The notes: a model not told the origin generated them from the letters alone. DNA of 22,779 nt from JAKSCF01 sp028279945 (GCA_028279945.1 JANQMT010000094.1:1-22779), one strand, 5' to 3'; shown: positions 7,247 to 16,782, counted from the first letter of the stretch. Numbers and translations are program-made.

Positions 7247-8215
7247 TTACGCAAACAGACCATCAAAAACTTCGTCAGGTTCAGGCAAAGGACTTGCTTT
7301 AGCATATTCAACTGCAGCCATCACTTCTGCTCTTATTTCTTCTGATATTTGTTTCATCTTATCTTCATTGATCGATTTCTCTTTTAACAGTTTCTTCTCG
7401 ATATGAGCAATAGGACATTTTTTCTTCCACGCATCCATTTCCTCCTGTGTACGGTAATTAATGCCATTTCCAGGATCTCCAACATGATGTCCGGTCCATC
7501 GGTAGGTTTTACATTCAATGAACGAAGGCCCTGCACCTTCTCTTGCTCTTATTGCGGCTTTTTCAAATATATAATATACCGCCTCAACATCATTCCCATC
7601 GATGGAATATCCAGGGATACCATAAGCTGCTGCTCTATCGGATATATTCTCAATATTTTGATGATTTTTTTGCGAAACAGAAATGCCATATCCGTTATTT
7701 TCACAAACATAAATGACCGGTAACTTCCAGACAGAGGCTAAATTAATTGATTCATGTACCGTCCCTTGATTGGATGCGCCATCTCCAAAAAAGCAAACAG
7801 AAACTTGGTTTGATTTTCTAATAGAGCTTGCAAGGCCGGCACCTGTTGCAAGAGTTAATCCTCCTCCAACAATTCCGTTAGCACCCAAAATTCCCAAATT
7901 GAAATCAGCGATATGCATGGATCCACCTTTGCCTTTACAGTAACCCGTTTTTTTCCCTAGAATCTCTGCCATCATAGTCTTTAAATCTCCACCTTTTGCA
8001 ATTAAATGCCCATGCCCTCTGTGTGTGCTGGCAATATAGTCGTTTTTTTCCAAATTAGAGCATACGCCTACAGCTATTGCCTCCTCCCCAATATAAGGAT
8101 GTGCCAGCCCGGGCATAATTCCCTCTTTATATAATTCTATCGTTGCTTCTTCAAACTTTCTGATCTTTAGCATCTTCTTATACATTTCTAATAAATCCTT
8201 ATTTGATAACGACAT
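7247..8215 (-). CDS. acoA: Thiamine-dependent dehydrogenase E1, alpha subunit
   Basis: A 322-aa E1-alpha of the acetoin/pyruvate dehydrogenase family, binding the diphosphate of thiamine. The thiamine/Mg motif runs from GDGASNQG through to CENN, the usual GDG-x(~27)-NN form. The substrate-channel stretch STHRGHGHLIAKG and the phosphorylation-loop region TYRWTGHHVGDPG are both present. The start is taken as the ATG at 8215, preceded by GAGGAGG at 11 nt, giving the normal family length. The frame is open to 8338, but that ATG has no ribosome site and would add 41 atypical residues. It is the first gene of the operon, under the sigma-54 promoter at 8429-8444, with a roughly 200-nt leader. Confidence 0.9.
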   Translation of the reverse strand: MSLSNKDLLEMYKKMLKIRKFEEATIELYKEGIMPGLAHPYIGEEAIAVGVCSNLEKNDYIASTHRGHGHLIAKGGDLKTMMAEILGKKTGYCKGKGGSMHIADFNLGILGANGIVGGGLTLATGAGLASSIRKSNQVSVCFFGDGASNQGTVHESINLASVWKLPVIYVCENNGYGISVSQKNHQNIENISDRAAAYGIPGYSIDGNDVEAVYYIFEKAAIRAREGAGPSFIECKTYRWTGHHVGDPGNGINYRTQEEMDAWKKKCPIAHIEKKLLKEKSINEDKMKQISEEIRAEVMAAVEYAKASPLPEPDEVFDGLFA

Positions 8216-8428
8216 ATTATTAACAACCTCCTCTAAATCTTTTTGTTGACTCAGTATAACTATCCTGCATGATTTACATGCTTCTTCTACTTTCCGCTTT
8301 TTCTTCTCAAAAGTCCCTATGATGTTGTCTTCAGCCATACATAAACTTTGATCGGATAAAAAATCTTTGTATTTTGGCGGATTCTAATGTAATATGTAAC
8401 TGCAAGATAACTATGCAAATGTATATCA

Positions 8429-8444
8429 CGCAAGAACAATGCCA
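8429..8444 (-). promoter_or_regulatory. Sigma-54 promoter of the aco operon
   Basis: Minus-strand TGGCATTGTTCTTGCG matches the -24/-12 consensus TGGCACG-N4-TTGCW with the obligatory GG and GC at correct spacing. Expected start is near 8418. It points to acoA and pairs with an activator site at 8543-8573. Confidence 0.85.
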
Positions 8445-8542
8445 TAATATTTTCAGAATTTTAAGACAAAGCAAACGTTTAATTTTCAGGAATTGTCAAA
8501 TATTATTGATTAAAAGTTATTTTTATTTTTCCATGTATTTTG

Positions 8543-8573
8543 TTCGCATGTAAAGAAAATACACATGTGATCA
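8543..8573. promoter_or_regulatory. Enhancer-like activator site upstream of aco
   Basis: The imperfect palindrome TTCGCATGTAAA, 5 bp, TACACATGTGAT has the same arm and spacer lengths as the sites at 18409-18451 and 18823-18852. Its centre is about 127 bp upstream of the -12 element of the aco promoter and about 60 bp before the regulator start, so it could serve both activation and autoregulation. Confidence 0.7.
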
Positions 8574-8617
8574 TTTACATTTTCCTCACACTATAATAAG
8601 TAAAGGAGATGAAATTA

Positions 8618-10609
8618 TTGCATTGCCTTGAAACTAGAAAAAAAACGGAGCAGGCATGGAAATCTTTCATGGAAAATCGTTCTTTTGAAGCAGGACTTGT
8701 TAGACATGTCATATTGAAATCTTGGATGAGATCTAAGAATTATGGAGTTAATCCTTACGATACAAATAATAAAATTCTTTCAGAAGATGAGCTCCAGCAA
8801 AGAATTCATGAAAGGAAAAATTTAGTTTCTACAGCCAGATCTTATCTTGAGAACTTATATGGTTTTGTGCAAGGTTCCGGTTTTTATGTCGTTTTAACCG
8901 ATGAAGAAGGATATATTTTAACTCTGATCGGTGATCCGGAATTGATTGATGAAGCTAATACAACCACTCAAGCTGTTGTTGGCTGCAATAGAAATGAGAA
9001 TGTTACCGGAACCAATGCAATCGGACTCTCCTTGGCAATTAATCAGCCTATTCAAACCCTTGGGGAAGAACATTATTTAAAATCCCATCATCGATGGACT
9101 TGCTCTGCAGCCCCTATTCATGATGATCAAGGTAATATTATTGGCTGTATAAGCATTACTGCATCCCATACAAATATACACCCACATACCCTTGGAATGG
9201 TGGTTGCAGCCGTTGATGGAATAAAAAAACAAATGAAAATGAAAAAAGCTTATAACGAAATCGATATCATCAATAAATTATTAACCGAAACATTAGAATC
9301 TTTATCTTCTTGTATCATTATGATTAATGAAAATGGTGAAATAAAACATATTAATAAAATTGCCATAAATACCTTAAATATTTCTCAGTCAAATGAATCA
9401 ACAAAAAATATTAATGATATTTTTAATTTTTCTCCCTATAAGGAGTATTTACTTTCTACTAAAAAAAATATTACCGATACTGAAATAAGCATTAATACCG
9501 GTAAAGGCATATACGACTGTACAATGAGCGTGTCTATTGTCAGCAAAAATCCTGACAAAATAGACTTTTTAGTTATCACCCTAAAAGATATGAAAACAGT
9601 ACGTAAACTTGTTAATAAAATGATTGGCTCTCAAGCCAAATTTTCTTTTGAAAATATTATTGGAAAAAGCAAGAATATAAAAGCTGCTGTTCAATTAGGA
9701 AAAGTTGCTGCCGATGCTTCTTCTAACGTCCTTTTACTAGGAGAAAGTGGAACAGGTAAGGAAATATTTGCCCAATCCATTCATAATTATAGTGACCGCA
9801 GGGACTACCCTTTTGTTGCCATCAATTGTGGCGCATTGCCCAGGGGGTTAATAGAAAGTGAATTGTTCGGCTATGAAGGAGGCGCTTTCACCGGTGCAAA
9901 AAAAGAAGGCCTTCCTGGCAAGTTCGAATTAGCTAATGGCGGCACCTTATTCTTAGACGAAATTGGAGACATGCCTTATGATGTACAAGTAAGCTTATTG
10001 AGAGTAATACAAAATAGAGAAGTCATTCGAATAGGAGGAGAACAGAGCAAAAAAATAGATGTAAGAATTATTGCTGCATCCAACAAAAATTTAGAGGAAT
10101 GTGTAAATAATAATTCTTTTCGGGAAGATCTATATTTCAGACTTAATGTTTTTCCAATAATCATTCCTCCTCTTAGGGAAAGAGTTGAAGACATTCAATC
10201 GCTATCAGAATACTTTTTATCTAAATATTGCATGCGTTCAAAGAAGAATGTCATTGGAATTAATAATGATACAGTTGAGCAGTTAGAAAAATATTCATGG
10301 CCTGGAAATGTTCGTGAATTAGAAAATGTAATTGAAAGAGCATTGACAATCTGTGAAGGAAAATATATCCAAATTTCAGATTTGCCTAATGCTCTAATTA
10401 CTAACAAATGCAATATTTCTAATACCCCTCAAATCATTCCGGCTGAAGATTCTTCTATTCAATCTGTGGAGAAAACTTTAATCATTCAAGCTCTTGAAAA
10501 TAATAAGGGAAATATAAAAAAAGCATCTAAAGCCTTAGGCATCAGTAGACGCACACTGTATAACAAATTAAAAAAATTTGATATTCCCTATGACATATAT
10601 AGAGAATAA
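8618..10609 (+). CDS. acoR: AcoR-like sigma-54-dependent activator
   Basis: A 663-aa enhancer-binding protein. An N-terminal GAF-type sensor region (about 1-205, with TGTNAIGLSLAINQPIQ) is followed by a PAS-like segment (about 220-325), the AAA+ domain with Walker A GESGTGKE, the sigma-54-contacting loop GAFTGA and Walker B LFLDEIGD, and a C-terminal Fis-type HTH (NIKKASKALGISRRTLYNKL). Start choice: the ATG at 8609 touches the ribosome site AAAGGAG, leaving no spacing, whereas the in-frame TTG at 8618 lies 9 nt after GGAG, so TTG is preferred. It is divergent from the aco genes and convergent with the alcohol dehydrogenase operon. By family it senses the pathway substrate and opens -24/-12 promoters. 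Its targets here are inferred to be the three promoters with matching enhancers. Confidence 0.92.
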   Translation: MHCLETRKKTEQAWKSFMENRSFEAGLVRHVILKSWMRSKNYGVNPYDTNNKILSEDELQQRIHERKNLVSTARSYLENLYGFVQGSGFYVVLTDEEGYILTLIGDPELIDEANTTTQAVVGCNRNENVTGTNAIGLSLAINQPIQTLGEEHYLKSHHRWTCSAAPIHDDQGNIIGCISITASHTNIHPHTLGMVVAAVDGIKKQMKMKKAYNEIDIINKLLTETLESLSSCIIMINENGEIKHINKIAINTLNISQSNESTKNINDIFNFSPYKEYLLSTKKNITDTEISINTGKGIYDCTMSVSIVSKNPDKIDFLVITLKDMKTVRKLVNKMIGSQAKFSFENIIGKSKNIKAAVQLGKVAADASSNVLLLGESGTGKEIFAQSIHNYSDRRDYPFVAINCGALPRGLIESELFGYEGGAFTGAKKEGLPGKFELANGGTLFLDEIGDMPYDVQVSLLRVIQNREVIRIGGEQSKKIDVRIIAASNKNLEECVNNNSFREDLYFRLNVFPIIIPPLRERVEDIQSLSEYFLSKYCMRSKKNVIGINNDTVEQLEKYSWPGNVRELENVIERALTICEGKYIQISDLPNALITNKCNISNTPQIIPAEDSSIQSVEKTLIIQALENNKGNIKKASKALGISRRTLYNKLKKFDIPYDIYRE

Positions 10610-10652
10610 AAACAAGAGTTGTTTCTCTCTTTACTCCTTTTAGGTTTTCCCC

Positions 10653-11672
10653 TTATGGGTGCAATATAACTTTAACAGCTTCTTTACTGTTGATTAATTT
10701 CAGTGCTTTTTTAGCTTCCTTTAGTGATAACTCATGGGTAATTATGGGTTTTATTTTAACTCTATCAGAAGATACTAAATCAATACAGTCTTCAAAATCA
10801 TTGTATGAATAGCAAATGCTTCCTCTGATAGTAAATTCATTTCTTACAATTGATGTTAGAGGGATTGAGCAGTTTTCATGAAAAATCCCCGCTAAGATCA
10901 AGCGGCCATTTTTCTTTAAACTGCTGAGGCACATTTCCATCACAGATGCCTTACCGGCAGCTTCAATTATTACATCTGACATCTTGCCTTTTGTGAATTC
11001 TTTTATTTTTTTAGCAGCATTTTCACCCTTTTCGCTTATATTGATGGTAATATCTGCCCCTAATTCTCTAGCCTTGCTCAATCTGCTTTCTCTGGTGCCA
11101 ACTACAATTACTTTTTTTGCGCCTTCTGCCTTTGCCACCTGTAATGCAAATAACCCTATGGCACCAGGCCCAAATATCGTTATGATGTCTTCTGTACCAA
11201 CATTTGCTTTTTTTACCGGATGATAAGCAGAAGCAATGGGGTCAATGGTGGCACCTTCTGTGAAACTCATATTCTCCGGTAACTCATGCAGCGTGTGTTC
11301 GGGAACAGCGATATATTCAGCAAACGCTCCATTGATGTGTATCCCTGTCTCCACAAGTTCATCGCACAATATTTCCAAACCTTCTCTGCAGAAAGTACAT
11401 GTTAAGCAATTCTGAACCACTGACGGTACCACCTTGTCTCCGCTCTTGAATTTAGTAATCCTTGAACCGGTTTCAACAATAGTACCTGAAAATTCATGGC
11501 CCGGAATAAAAGGTATTGGTACTTGTCTGGTTCCATTGAATATTGGAATATCAGAACCACAAATACCAACAGAATCCACCTTAATCAGCACTTCATTTGG
11601 CTTAAATTTTGGAATCTCTACCTCTTTTACAGCAAATCCAGGACCTATTTTTTCTTTTACAAGAGCTAACAT
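10653..11672 (-). CDS. Zinc-dependent medium-chain alcohol dehydrogenase
   Basis: A 339-aa MDR-superfamily dehydrogenase that interconverts a secondary alcohol and a ketone with NAD(P). Catalytic zinc ligands are Cys38 (GICGSD) and His59/Glu60 (PGHEFSG). The structural zinc is held by Cys89, Cys92, Cys95 and Cys103. The Rossmann turn is FGPGAIG. GAGGTG lies 8 nt before the ATG. Closest relatives by feel are 2,3-butanediol, threonine or sorbitol dehydrogenases. It is the last gene of the aminotransferase/TRAP operon, 105 bp after the SDR gene, and its stop is 43 bp from the stop of the convergent activator. With an E1/E2 complex of acetoin type nearby, a diol- or amino-alcohol-oxidising role is plausible but unproven. 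Confidence 0.9.
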   Translation of the reverse strand: MLALVKEKIGPGFAVKEVEIPKFKPNEVLIKVDSVGICGSDIPIFNGTRQVPIPFIPGHEFSGTIVETGSRITKFKSGDKVVPSVVQNCLTCTFCREGLEILCDELVETGIHINGAFAEYIAVPEHTLHELPENMSFTEGATIDPIASAYHPVKKANVGTEDIITIFGPGAIGLFALQVAKAEGAKKVIVVGTRESRLSKARELGADITINISEKGENAAKKIKEFTKGKMSDVIIEAAGKASVMEMCLSSLKKNGRLILAGIFHENCSIPLTSIVRNEFTIRGSICYSYNDFEDCIDLVSSDRVKIKPIITHELSLKEAKKALKLINSKEAVKVILHP

Positions 11673-11777
11673 ACAATTTTCACCTCAAATTCAAACGATA
11701 ATCTATATTTTCTTTTATACAAACTGCAATAAGGAACCTCTTTTTCGTCTAACGCTTGTTGGCTGCCGCTATTCTAT

Positions 11778-12593
11778 TTAAGGAATCATCAGCCTGTCAG
11801 AAGCACCAGCCGAGACTTCGATAACAGTTCCGGATACATAGTCCGACAAATCCGTTGACAAAAATTCTATAACATTGGCACAATCTTCTGGTGTTCCATA
11901 TCTTTTTAAGGCTAATCCCTTTAAATATTTATCATCTCCATCCATTCGCCTCACTTCAATTAATCGAGCTGTTGCAATGTATCCTGGAGCAATACAATTT
12001 GCTGTTACCCCGTACTCCCCTAAGTCTTGTGCCAGATACTTAGTGTAATGAATGATTGCAGCTTTGGCTGTTCCGTAATGCGCATAACCTCCGTTAGCAG
12101 TAGCACATATACCATTAAGAGAAGAAACGGTTATTATTTTCCCATATCTATTTTTCTTCATCATGGGCGCTGCGGCATTAACAGTATATATGGTACCGTT
12201 AAGATTTCTCCTCATTATCTTATCAAATTCTCCAAAATCCATTTCCGAAGCTTTGTTTTCAGTCAATGTCCCTGATCCGCCACCTGCATTGCAAACAAGA
12301 ATTGATATGTCTCCTAATGCTTCTGCTACTTTTTTGACTGCTGAGAATACTTCATCTTTATTTGAAATATCTGCTTCAACGCCTGTCGCTTTTACACCTA
12401 ATGTTCTCAATTCATCAACCACCGTATCTGCCGTCAGCAGAGCACCCTCACCTTCTATTGATTTATAGGAGTGCAGGTCAATATCTATTACGCCTACATT
12501 TGCTCCAAGTTCAGCTAAACGAAGGGCATAGGCTCTTCCGATTCCTCTCCCAGCCCCGGTTACTAATGCAGTTTTTTCAGTTAATTTACCCAT
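11778..12593 (-). CDS. Short-chain dehydrogenase/reductase
   Basis: A 271-aa classical SDR. The cofactor motif TGAGRGIG is at 12-19, the NAG motif follows in VCNAGGG, and the active-site triad is the serine of VSSLNG with Tyr173 and Lys177 in HYGTAK. Asp in VIDID at the end of the second strand favours NAD(H) over NADP(H). AAAGGAG lies 9 nt before the ATG. Length is normal. It belongs to the operon with the zinc alcohol dehydrogenase and probably acts on the same carbon skeleton, as a hydroxy/oxo interconversion before or after the other enzyme. SDR specificity cannot be read from sequence. Confidence 0.9.
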   Translation of the reverse strand: MGKLTEKTALVTGAGRGIGRAYALRLAELGANVGVIDIDLHSYKSIEGEGALLTADTVVDELRTLGVKATGVEADISNKDEVFSAVKKVAEALGDISILVCNAGGGSGTLTENKASEMDFGEFDKIMRRNLNGTIYTVNAAAPMMKKNRYGKIITVSSLNGICATANGGYAHYGTAKAAIIHYTKYLAQDLGEYGVTANCIAPGYIATARLIEVRRMDGDDKYLKGLALKRYGTPEDCANVIEFLSTDLSDYVSGTVIEVSAGASDRLMIP

Positions 12594-12669
12594 TTTTCTA
12601 AGCTCCTTTACAATAAAACTGTTGTTTTATCATTACTTTCAACTTTTCTAGTTTTAATGCCAAGGGCGT

Positions 12670-13767
12670 TTAGAGCTCTAAATCTAACTGATCTATATTC
12701 TTAATAGCATTTAAAGTCAGCTCCATAGCACTTTGCATATCATCCACACTAACGACTTCTACCGGGCTATGAGAATATCTGCATGGAATTGAAATCCCTC
12801 CTGTAATAACACCAATATCTTCAATAGCATACCTCACTGCATTGGTACATCCTAACATTAAATCCAGTTGATACGGAATATCATTCTCCTTGCATAATTT
12901 CTCGAAATATTCGATTACATTCTCTGGTACAATATGAACATAATCTGCCATTATAATACTCTTGTCTATTATCTTAATACCGGCACCTTTACCCAGTTGG
13001 ATTGGCGCTTTCTGTTTTTTTACCTGTGGTGTGTCCCCAGCCATTGTTATGTCATAAGTAATGCAGAAATCAGGAATTTTTCCAAAAAACTTTCTTATTC
13101 CGTTAAATATCGTATGTGCTCCTCTTAGTATCAGTTCTTCTTGTACTGAAAAAGTAAAATATACAGTTGATTCAGGTCTCTCACTAACCAATCGCCTTAT
13201 GGTTTCCATTAAAACAGCACATGCAGCCCTGTTGTCAAAACCTTTTCCCATTATCATGTTGTTTGCAAGCTCTATACATGGTTCGTCAAATACTGCAGCC
13301 TGTCCTGGTTTGATTCCTAATTTTATAGCGTCTGCTGAAGAACTAGCTCCAATATCTACCCACATATCATCCAAATTGGGTTCTAACGATCTTCCATCAC
13401 TTGATGAAAGATGATATGGCTTTACACCAAATGCGCCTTTGATTGGACCGTTTTTTGTAAGGATCCTTACTCTTTGCCCCAATAGAATATTATGGGTAAA
13501 CAAACCTGTTTGTATCAAGAATAAAAATCCATTATCGTCTATATACTTTACCATAAAGCCAGGTTCATCCGTATGTGCATCTAATAAGATTACAGGGGCT
13601 TTAGGATCAGTTCCTTCTAATCTAACATACAGGTTTCCTAATTTGTCAAAATGATAGTCCGTTATATTAACTCTCTTCAATTCTTCAACAATATAACTGG
13701 TCACATCCTTTTCAAAACCTGATGGACCATTTAATTCACTGAGTTCCATGACTTGTTTTTTTAACAT
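12670..13767 (-). CDS. M42-family metallopeptidase (glutamyl aminopeptidase type)
   Basis: A 365-aa di-metal peptidase of the M42 family, cytoplasmic enzymes that form large assemblies and release N-terminal residues from peptides. Metal and catalytic positions are visible: His65/Asp67 in LLDAHTDEPG, Asp in GKGFDNRAA, the Glu-Glu pair in VQEEL, Asp in TYDITMAGD and His in RYSHSPVE. The ATG at 13767 (MLKKQVMEL) is preferred over one 18 nt upstream because GAGGAGG lies 9 nt before it. Its place inside a transporter/dehydrogenase operon suggests it hydrolyses an imported peptide or amide conjugate or a pathway intermediate, rather than doing general housekeeping. Annotators often mislabel this family as endoglucanase. 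Confidence 0.9.
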   Translation of the reverse strand: MLKKQVMELSELNGPSGFEKDVTSYIVEELKRVNITDYHFDKLGNLYVRLEGTDPKAPVILLDAHTDEPGFMVKYIDDNGFLFLIQTGLFTHNILLGQRVRILTKNGPIKGAFGVKPYHLSSSDGRSLEPNLDDMWVDIGASSSADAIKLGIKPGQAAVFDEPCIELANNMIMGKGFDNRAACAVLMETIRRLVSERPESTVYFTFSVQEELILRGAHTIFNGIRKFFGKIPDFCITYDITMAGDTPQVKKQKAPIQLGKGAGIKIIDKSIIMADYVHIVPENVIEYFEKLCKENDIPYQLDLMLGCTNAVRYAIEDIGVITGGISIPCRYSHSPVEVVSVDDMQSAMELTLNAIKNIDQLDLEL

Positions 13768-13871
13768 AATGCTTTTCCTCCTCATCTTTCACCTTAATAA
13801 TCCACCTCATAGATACAAACTTTAGTAGGCTTTTTTACTTGTGCCATTCAATTTTCATCTATTATTACTTT

Positions 13872-15149
13872 CTACCTCAAACTCGGTAGAAAAGTTGATA
13901 GTTGAGGAATAAAAGTAATTGTCGCCAGCGCTATTATTAATACTCCTATACAAGGGTATAACCATTTAAACATTTTTTCTACTCCAATATTACTAATTTT
14001 AGATGCAACAAACATATTAACGCCAATAGGGGGTGTACTCATTCCTATTACTAAATTGAATACCATAACGATCCCAAAATGCACTGGACTAACTCCTACG
14101 GTTTTTGCAACCGGTAAAAGTAATGGTGTCAATAGAATAAGCGCCGGCGTTACATCTATAAACATTCCTACAATTAATAAAAACACATTGATGATAATAA
14201 GAACTACAATAGGATTAGTAGATATATCCGTTATTGTCTGAGCTATCAACTGAGGAATATTCTCAATTGTAAGAATCTTTCCTAATGCTGTTGCAGCACC
14301 TAATAAGATACATATACTCCCCACAGTTATGGCAGATTTGCGAAAAATCTGCCACAATTGTTTCGCATTTATTTCCTTATATACAAATATCCCAATAATG
14401 AGCCCATAGTCACAAGTAATAACCGCAGCCTCTGTTGGTGTAAAAAAGCCGCCATAAATTCCGCCTAGAATTATAATAGGAATCAGTAACGACCATTTTG
14501 CTTCATTGAAAGCCTCCCATTTTTCTTTCATTGTTACCTTGGATTGAATCGTTCCAAATTTATATTTTTTTGATACGATGTACACAAATATCATTAAGCA
14601 CAGTCCAATGACTATACCTGGAATAATACCTGCTATAAACATATCTGTAATCGATACACCACTAATAATCCCATAGAGAATAAATGATATACTAGGCGGA
14701 ATAACAGGTCCTAATGATCCTGATGTGGAAGCTAAAGAAGCCGCAAATCCTACTTCATAGCCTTCTTTTACCATCGCCGGAATCATAATGCCACCTATTG
14801 CAGCAACCGTAGCAATAGCGGAGCCAGATATAGCAGCAAATATCATACAAGCAAAAACGGTTACTATTCCTAATGCCCCAGAAACATTACCAACCATTTT
14901 AGTAGAAAAATTAACCAATCGCTTGGATATTCCTCCGTATATCATAATATCTCCTGCTAGTATAAAAAATGGAACCGCCAGCAAAGGAAAGCTGTCTGCT
15001 GAAGTAAAATAAGTTTGAACCACCAAATCTACGGGTATTATATTTTGTATGAACAATACCCCTACAGTTGATATAGCCAAAGCAAACGCAATAGGTATAT
15101 TCAATGCTAACCCACCTATAAAAATTAATAATAAAAGCAATCCTGTCAT
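13872..15149 (-). CDS. dctM: TRAP transporter large permease subunit (DctM type)
   Basis: A 425-aa, highly hydrophobic protein with about 12 membrane segments, the sodium-coupled transport channel of a tripartite ATP-independent periplasmic-type transporter. Family marks include an N-terminal LLLLLIFIGGLALNIPIAFA segment, PFFILAGDIM, the conserved PPSISFILYG and, late in the protein, TPPIGVNMF. GGAG is 9 nt before the ATG. The dctQ stop lies 21 bp upstream. Usual cargo is C4-dicarboxylates, 2-oxo acids, sialic acid or other organic or amino acids; the exact substrate is unknown. Confidence 0.93.
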   Translation of the reverse strand: MTGLLLLLIFIGGLALNIPIAFALAISTVGVLFIQNIIPVDLVVQTYFTSADSFPLLAVPFFILAGDIMIYGGISKRLVNFSTKMVGNVSGALGIVTVFACMIFAAISGSAIATVAAIGGIMIPAMVKEGYEVGFAASLASTSGSLGPVIPPSISFILYGIISGVSITDMFIAGIIPGIVIGLCLMIFVYIVSKKYKFGTIQSKVTMKEKWEAFNEAKWSLLIPIIILGGIYGGFFTPTEAAVITCDYGLIIGIFVYKEINAKQLWQIFRKSAITVGSICILLGAATALGKILTIENIPQLIAQTITDISTNPIVVLIIINVFLLIVGMFIDVTPALILLTPLLLPVAKTVGVSPVHFGIVMVFNLVIGMSTPPIGVNMFVASKISNIGVEKMFKWLYPCIGVLIIALATITFIPQLSTFLPSLR

Positions 15150-15170
15150 ATGGTAAGACTCCTTTCCTTT

Positions 15171-15641
15171 CTACTGTTGTGTGGTTCTACCATAATTTAA
15201 AAACTCCCGCTGGATGATTCTAATAATGATCAAAAAGAAGCCTATTGGTAATGCTGCATATGCATATGCCATTCTGATATTTAACACTTGTGATATTTGG
15301 TCACTCAGGTAAAGATTAATCGTATACCGACTACTGAAATAAAACATAACAACACAAAAAAGCAGCCATATAGCATTCCCAATCTTCATGACATACTTTT
15401 TCGCTTTATCCGGAAATAATGAAATGAAGAACTCTACGCTTATATGTCCACCTTCCCTGGCAGCACCTGCGGCACCTATAAATATAACCCAAATAAATAA
15501 ATATCTCGCTAACTCTTCTGACCAGGTATTACTTATTGAAAACACTACTCTTGTTATTATTTGCAAACTTATTATTGCCAGCATTATTAAAAGAAACAAA
15601 GCACATAAGGTTCCTTCAAAATCAAGCTTTCTTTTAATCAT
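15171..15641 (-). CDS. dctQ: TRAP transporter small permease subunit (DctQ type)
   Basis: A 156-aa membrane protein with four predicted helices. It has the family stretch TWSEELARYLFIWVIFIGAA and GHISVEFF, which define DctQ subunits that pair with DctM. The ribosome site AAAGGA precedes the ATG. It lies between dctP and dctM. Confidence 0.92.
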   Translation of the reverse strand: MIKRKLDFEGTLCALFLLIMLAIISLQIITRVVFSISNTWSEELARYLFIWVIFIGAAGAAREGGHISVEFFISLFPDKAKKYVMKIGNAIWLLFCVVMFYFSSRYTINLYLSDQISQVLNIRMAYAYAALPIGFFLIIIRIIQREFLNYGRTTQQ

Positions 15642-15729
15642 ATCTATTTATCCTTTCTAATTATTTTTTAAATGGAAAGAAAATAAATTCAAAAATTTAT
15701 TTTCCTCCCGTTTCTGATAATGTTTTATA

Positions 15730-16782
15730 CTATTTATTTAAAACTTCAATACAACGATCTAAATATTCTTGACCACCAACAATATCTGCCATTTTACTCC
15801 AAGTGTTTTTTGCAGCATCAGCAAATACCTGTAATTCTTCCGGGGTATATTCGGTTACCTCAGTTTTGCCTGTTGCACGTATTTGTTCAATGGAATATCG
15901 TTCAAAGTCGCCTTCAAGTTCACCTGCCTTCTGAGCACAAGCATTCATACACTCGTCTACAATTGGCTTTAAATCCTCTGGGAGACTTTCATACCAATCG
16001 TTATTGAGAACCGGACTATAGACCATAAAGAAGGGATTAACACATCCAATATACTTTTGTACTTCATATAAACTAGCGGTATAGTATAGCGCTGTTCTAG
16101 TCATCATACCGTCTACTACACCCTGCTGAAGGGCTGTAAAAACCTCTGACCATGCCAAAGGAGTTGGGTTCCCTTTCCAAGATTTCACAAGATTTATATA
16201 AGTATCTGAAGGTATTACTCTGATATCTAAACCTTTAATATCTTCAGGCGACCTGATTGTTTTACTATTAGAAGAAATTATAACGCTTCCTCCGCTATAT
16301 GAGTCATATAATCTAAGACCTGTTTTTTCAAAGAAAGTTTGCCTTATTTCTTTTCCAATATCACTATTAATAAAAGTATCAAGATCCTCTTTAGTGTTGA
16401 TCAAATAAGGTACATCAAATATATTAAAAACATTTAACTCTGGACTCATAGAAGCCATTGTAAACGTAGGAGCCATACACATCTGAACAATATTATTTTG
16501 TACCTGCTCCAGCTGGTCTCTATCTGATGAAGCAAGCTGCCCATTGGAGAAGATTTCAACTTTAATCCTGCCACCACTTTTTTCTTCCAACAATTCTTTA
16601 AAGAATACCGTTGCCTTATGAGTTGGATTCTCTTCATTAATAAGCTCTGAAACCTTCAATGTATATACTTCATTTTGGGTGGCATCTACATTTTCATTAC
16701 CATCACCACCACATCCAACAAATATAAGAGAAGTGATTAATAAAATTGTTATAAAAAGACTAGTTTTTTTCATCCTTTTCAT
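15730..16782 (-). CDS. dctP: TRAP transporter solute-binding lipoprotein (DctP type)
   Basis: A 350-aa extracytoplasmic binding protein. The signal peptide (1-23) ends in a lipobox FVGC, so Cys24 would be lipidated and anchored outside the membrane, as expected in a Gram-positive cell. Family landmarks: Arg in GLDIRVIPSD, which usually salt-bridges a substrate carboxylate, and the helix WSEVFTALQQGVVDG. GGAG is 10 nt before the ATG at 16782; a second Met three codons on is less well placed. The conserved Arg implies a carboxylated substrate. The gap to the aminotransferase gene upstream is 198 bp, so an internal promoter is possible, though none is obvious. Confidence 0.92.
   Translation of the reverse strand: MKRMKKTSLFITILLITSLIFVGCGGDGNENVDATQNEVYTLKVSELINEENPTHKATVFFKELLEEKSGGRIKVEIFSNGQLASSDRDQLEQVQNNIVQMCMAPTFTMASMSPELNVFNIFDVPYLINTKEDLDTFINSDIGKEIRQTFFEKTGLRLYDSYSGGSVIISSNSKTIRSPEDIKGLDIRVIPSDTYINLVKSWKGNPTPLAWSEVFTALQQGVVDGMMTRTALYYTASLYEVQKYIGCVNPFFMVYSPVLNNDWYESLPEDLKPIVDECMNACAQKAGELEGDFERYSIEQIRATGKTEVTEYTPEELQVFADAAKNTWSKMADIVGGQEYLDRCIEVLNK

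Noticed and set aside
8216..8338. 41-residue N-terminal extension of E1-alpha
   Set aside because: The ATG at 8338 lacks a ribosome site and the family length fits the ATG at 8215, which has GAGGAGG upstream.
8592..8597. TATAAT as a sigma-A -10 box for the activator gene
   Set aside because: Transcription would begin around 8604, inside or after the ribosome site, and there is no matching -35 at 17 bp.
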